Notes under the pieces: model-generated | Told to the model about the DNA's origin: nothing | Database searches by the model: none | Seen by the model: the letters and a program-made list of their open reading frames with translations, nothing else | Shown: piece after piece, positions 60,901 to 64,000 of the stretch | Layout: every line of letters starts with the position of its first letter | Position numbering within the stretch: the stretch's first letter is position 1 | Origin: Climacium dendroides | Lineage: Eukaryota > Streptophyta > Bryopsida > Hypnales > Climaciaceae | NCBI GenBank assembly: GCA_950106755.1 | Contig: OX467089.1 | Span: 28,873,345-28,937,344 of the forward strand | Direction of reading: 5' to 3' | DNA length: 64,000 bases | Made by a program: the position numbers and the translations under genes

Positions 60901-61591
60901 ATCCTCGAATACTAGCTAGCTTTCTAAGACTTTGCAGCACACTAGGGTGATCACGGTCTGCTGGATAGAAGGGAGGACGTGAGAATATTGAGCTCCCAGC
61001 ACTACTATCACGCAATCCACTAGACTTTGTGGCCTCGATTCTTGTAGAAGCATCATTCACTTTTGATGGAAAAGATTGATGACTACTATTTCCATGCTCA
61101 TCCTCTGAATCACTGGATAACTCAACTACTGGACTTAGTAACTCACGTACCGCGCAATCGACATTCAAATGGATTTGTTCCTCGTCAGCTAGAGAAGGAT
61201 CATGTGGTTCTCTCTTAACGGATCTCAATATTGGAAATTGTGCAGTGGATGCATCAGAGATAGGTGTTACTATCTCAGTCGAAGCATCCACAACAATAGA
61301 TGACAAACCAAACGCTCTATATCGACCTACTTCTAAGTTCCAAATATATCCGTACTGATTAGCAGTTCTGGGTACGAGAATCGATTGAACAAGTGCTCCG
61401 GTCTCAGAATGAATCTCTTCTTCAACGTAGATGGAAGACTCTAGGAAACCGTATCGAACATGGAGAAGGTCGCTGGACAAATTTGCAAAACCAGTACTAT
61501 CGATGCGAATGAGAAGAGGCACCTCATGCCCATTTGCTCTAATGGATGCCATTACGGGTACGACTAACAAGTTAAAGAAACGGTAAATCAC
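57918..61591 (-). pseudogene. Mutator-like (MULE) transposase with WRKY-GCM1-type and SWIM fingers
   Basis: Two exons, 61591-59396 and 59291-57918, joined across a 104-bp intron in phase 0; about 1190 codons. The start could also be Met 61552 (MASIRANG). After a variable N-terminus comes a WRKY-GCM1-type finger (about residues 286-395: 'CVGHLACSNPTCDY', 'CKVCKLPPIC', ending 'CIHLGTHVHPV'). The transposase core has 'KGFMADSAQAN' (about residue 615) and 'RTCLFHW', the D then C-x-x-H pattern of MULE transposases. The C-terminal SWIM finger is 'CTCLSF' with 'VNCKHLYYIF' (about 1126-1150). Three stops break it: TAG after SAQAN at an expected Trp (59717), TAA after 'RAFM', and TAG before 'WHIACL'. 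No frameshift. Terminal repeats not located. Confidence 0.82.
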
Positions 61592-62288
61592 TTGAGAACA
61601 TACAATCTTCCTAAGCTTAAATAGGACCCTAACGGACCCACATCTAAATAGAAACGGAGTATTTTAAATGGTGAACAGTACTAGTCAGTTAAGCCAGAAC
61701 ACTAAATCCATGTGCCCAAACAATGACAGAGATGTAAATGGGTGCATCAGATGTCAAAAATTGACGTACGGGACAAGCCACACGAATAAAGGACACTATC
61801 AATGGTGGTTCGTCTAAAGAAGTCGAAGTAATGACGTTTGAAAATATTTCAAGTAAGTACAACTAGAATGAAGCTATTGACATATCATTATCAAGAATAT
61901 GGTTTAAAGAAGCAGATATTGCCTGCTGTTAGAATCTACAAGTGGCGCTTGTGGATTTATTGTATGACCTATAATGAAGCTAGTATTTGAGAAAATTGAA
62001 TCCTCATTACCACTAGCTTGGGAAACAATCCCCAATGCAAGATTTCCAGTAGAATCAAATCACAGGAGACAAGGGATTCAAAAAAGTGAATGAAAACATT
62101 CTATGAAGTCATTCGTTACTGGAATTCATTTTTTTTTAAATGTCCACATACTACACTATAAGTACAGAAAGAAGGTCTACACAAAGTCTCTTACATTCCT
62201 ATGCTGAGATCTCTTGCATTTTGATATTCTAACTAGTGAGAGAGGACATGCATGCATGTGGAAGCTTCCAGAGGATCAGTTGAGGTAG
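61592..62288. other. Intergenic, no gene seen
   Basis: AT-rich sequence upstream of the MULE transposase gene; presumably contains the promoter and terminal repeat of that element, but I cannot define either. Confidence 0.4.
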
Positions 62289-62471
62289 ATGCCACCAAAG
62301 ATAGACATTTCTGGTGATCAAAATAGTATTGGAAAGTGGAGAAAGAGGAGAAGGAGTTCATTCTTCTACAGTAGTAACAAGGCATTGAAGAGGGCAAGGA
62401 TGAAACGAAGGAAGCTAATTCGCAAGACCCCAACATCATCTGAGCTTGAGGAGAAGGTGGAAAACTCATAA
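62289..62471 (+). CDS. Small basic reading frame
   Basis: Sixty codons with RKRRRR and KRARMKRRK clusters and a short acidic end. It could be an exon of a nuclear protein or chance. No neighbour supports it. Confidence 0.2.
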   Translation: MPPKIDISGDQNSIGKWRKRRRSSFFYSSNKALKRARMKRRKLIRKTPTSSELEEKVENS

Positions 62472-62559
62472 GAGAGATCTTTCATATGCAATCTAGGGAA
62501 AAGGGAGCAATCAAGTTCAAATCGCCACAGTGAACAGAGAAGTGAACAAAATGACAATG

Positions 62560-63849
62560 ATCCAAGTAGTGCACGGTTGCGTAATGTATGTATGATGTCT
62601 TTTATCAGATATATTGTAGACTATGCATGTGCTTTCTAGTTGATGACTTGATGCTAGAATCACCTAAACAATGAAAACATGATATTGATATTCAATGTAT
62701 TGCATCTCGTCTAGGTTTTTCTCGCATTTTGAAGTTATACTTTGCATGATGAATATTCCATTCAAACATATTGAAGAAGGATGTCGAGGACCTGTAATCA
62801 TCATGTGTCCTTGTACACAACAAATTTTGTCTAAAAAATAGGAAATGGCCGATGTTAAAGTGAATTCCCATTGAACCCGAAGTATACATTACTGTACAGA
62901 GAACCTCGGAATGCTAAGTATAGATTCTAACTCTATGGACCTTGTAGGTCCCTAGATGTGATTAGTTTCCACTCCCACATTCCTCAACCCTAATCTGCTC
63001 TCCATAGTTGTTAACCGCATCTTGAACATTCTTCGCAACTCGCCACCTCCAACCGCCTCTAGACTTGAGCGAGATTTGCCGTCTTTCCTCTGCGTCTACC
63101 TGTCCGCCTTTCCACCACCAACCGCCTACAGACTTGGAAGCGATCTGTCGTCTTACCTCTGCATCTTCTTGTCCGCCTCTTTTAGGGTTTAGTGAGTTTC
63201 CTTTGGTCTTGCGATTAGTTCTTTCAAATCGGTGAACTTCTGACGGAAGTTTTGGCAATGGAGACGAGGCGGAGCCGAGACCTCGCGCGGCGTGAGCAAA
63301 AGGTCGCAAAGGTTTCAGCATCGGATTCCGATATTCAAAAGGTACAATCTTGGCTCATGTAGTTTTTAACGAGTGCATTATGAATTCCGAGTCCACCTGC
63401 CCCAATCGGTTCTATAGTCTCCTGCTCAATCGTTTGCGGTTGAGCTTAGCTTTGGGATACCAACTGGAGGAAGTTGTAGTTCTCGGTTTCGTGTTCTTTC
63501 GACTGAGAGGGTGTGATCGTAAGAACTCTCTTGGGATTCTTATGTTGAATTCTTTGTAGGGTAAACCACAGAGTCCAACCGGTTTGTTTTCTAGTATGCG
63601 AGATCATCTACTGTCACAACAATCGTCATTAGGGTTCTAGGTCCCGATCTCCTGTCTGTCTCGCGGCAGTCTCGCCGCCGAGACCTTCCTCCTCGGTGGC
63701 CAAAGTCGAAGGACCGATCAGTGACTTTGTTTGTATTTGTCCTCATAGATGGGCTTTAGGATTCGTCTCTCGCCACCGAGATAGAAATCCAACATCAGCG
63801 AATGCTGCAATCTCCCCGATTGATGTGCATTCTTGGGAGCTTTCGGGGA
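62560..63849. other. Mostly non-coding, with a small tandem repeat
   Basis: No gene I can support. A reverse-strand frame at 62962-63321 exists mainly because of the 69-bp repeat listed separately. Several short 'tctcgccnccgaga' hairpin words appear from 63665 onward, ahead of the minisatellite. Confidence 0.4.
63051..63188 (+). repeat. Two-copy 69-bp tandem repeat
   Basis: 'aaccgcct..agactt' to 'tgtccgcct' repeats with a period of 69 bp (63051 and 63120). The period is a multiple of three, so the repeat is also visible as a 23-residue repeat in the reverse-strand frame (RRQI..KS.GGW). Confidence 0.6.
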
Positions 63850-64000
63850 CGTAGGATCCTACTCTCGCCACCGAGAGCCATGAGAGGATAGGTGCAGGCT
63901 GGACAATTTGGGATCCCGCTCTCATCACTGAGAGCCCTGAGAGGTTTGTCGGAGGTTGGACAGTCCGTATCCCGCTCTCGCCACCGAGAGCATTGAGAGG
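63850..64000 (+). repeat. Hairpin minisatellite, about 57-bp unit, running off the window
   Basis: At least three units, each with GGATCC/GTATCC-(C/T)-GCTCTC-6 bases-GAGAGC followed by TGAGAGG and 'GG.TGGACA'. The 6-bp stem CTCTC..GAGAG with a GCCACC-type loop is conserved while flanks vary. Similar single copies lie at 63668-63685 and 63764-63782. Confidence 0.65.

Overview
This window reads as nuclear DNA of a streptophyte (a land plant or charophyte-grade alga): AT-rich sequence, short introns with GT..AG borders, and plant-type mobile elements (Ty3/gypsy retrotransposons with very long LTRs, an En/Spm-type CACTA element, small CACTA-derived MITEs, a Mutator-like transposase with a SWIM finger). 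I cannot name the species. There is no clear housekeeping gene; almost everything is mobile DNA or a multi-exon gene of the kind carried by mobile DNA.

Layout. 1-3.4 kb: a forward multi-exon gene, 5'-truncated by the window edge, whose C-terminal half looks like a degenerate beta-class N4/N6 DNA methyltransferase. 4.04-7.67 kb: a 3.6-kb solo LTR (TSD GTTAA) with a 591-codon reading frame inside it. 7.94-21.33 kb: a Ty3/gypsy element of the same LTR family in reverse orientation (TSD ATGGG), whose protease is split by a 3.67-kb insertion and whose 5' LTR carries a CACTA MITE. 21.3-28.2 kb: part of a second long-LTR family with its own LTR-encoded frame. 28.19-38.42 kb: a CACTA element with ATGACT/AGTCAT repeats, a TNPA-like gene, a TNPD remnant and captured exons of a ubiquitin-specific protease. 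38.8-46.5 kb: a second copy of the second LTR family, interrupted at 40.01-44.24 kb by a fold-back derivative of the first family (TSD ATGAA). 46.9-47.8 kb: related long hairpins. 48.5-55.8 kb: reverse-strand genes for a basic hypothetical protein, an FCP1-like HAD phosphatase and a long ParB-like/methyltransferase-like protein, embedded in a dispersed palindrome AGCTCGAnTCGAGCT. 57.9-61.6 kb: a Mutator-like transposase with WRKY-GCM1-type and SWIM fingers. 63-64 kb: small tandem repeats.

Two signals stand out. First, several long frames (gypsy pol, the LTR frame, the ParB/methyltransferase gene, the MULE) carry about 30 internal stops but show no frameshift along their full length, and most of the stops are TAG at former CAG or TGG codons. 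That is the footprint of C-to-T change in CAG/CTG (CHG) and CG contexts, not ordinary decay. The MITE-bearing LTR shows the same change clustered next to the MITE. Second, the 48.5-55.8 kb block (ParB-like + methyltransferase-like + FCP1-like genes with a repeated palindrome) could be an undescribed mobile element; a beta-class methyltransferase-like gene also lies at 1-3 kb.
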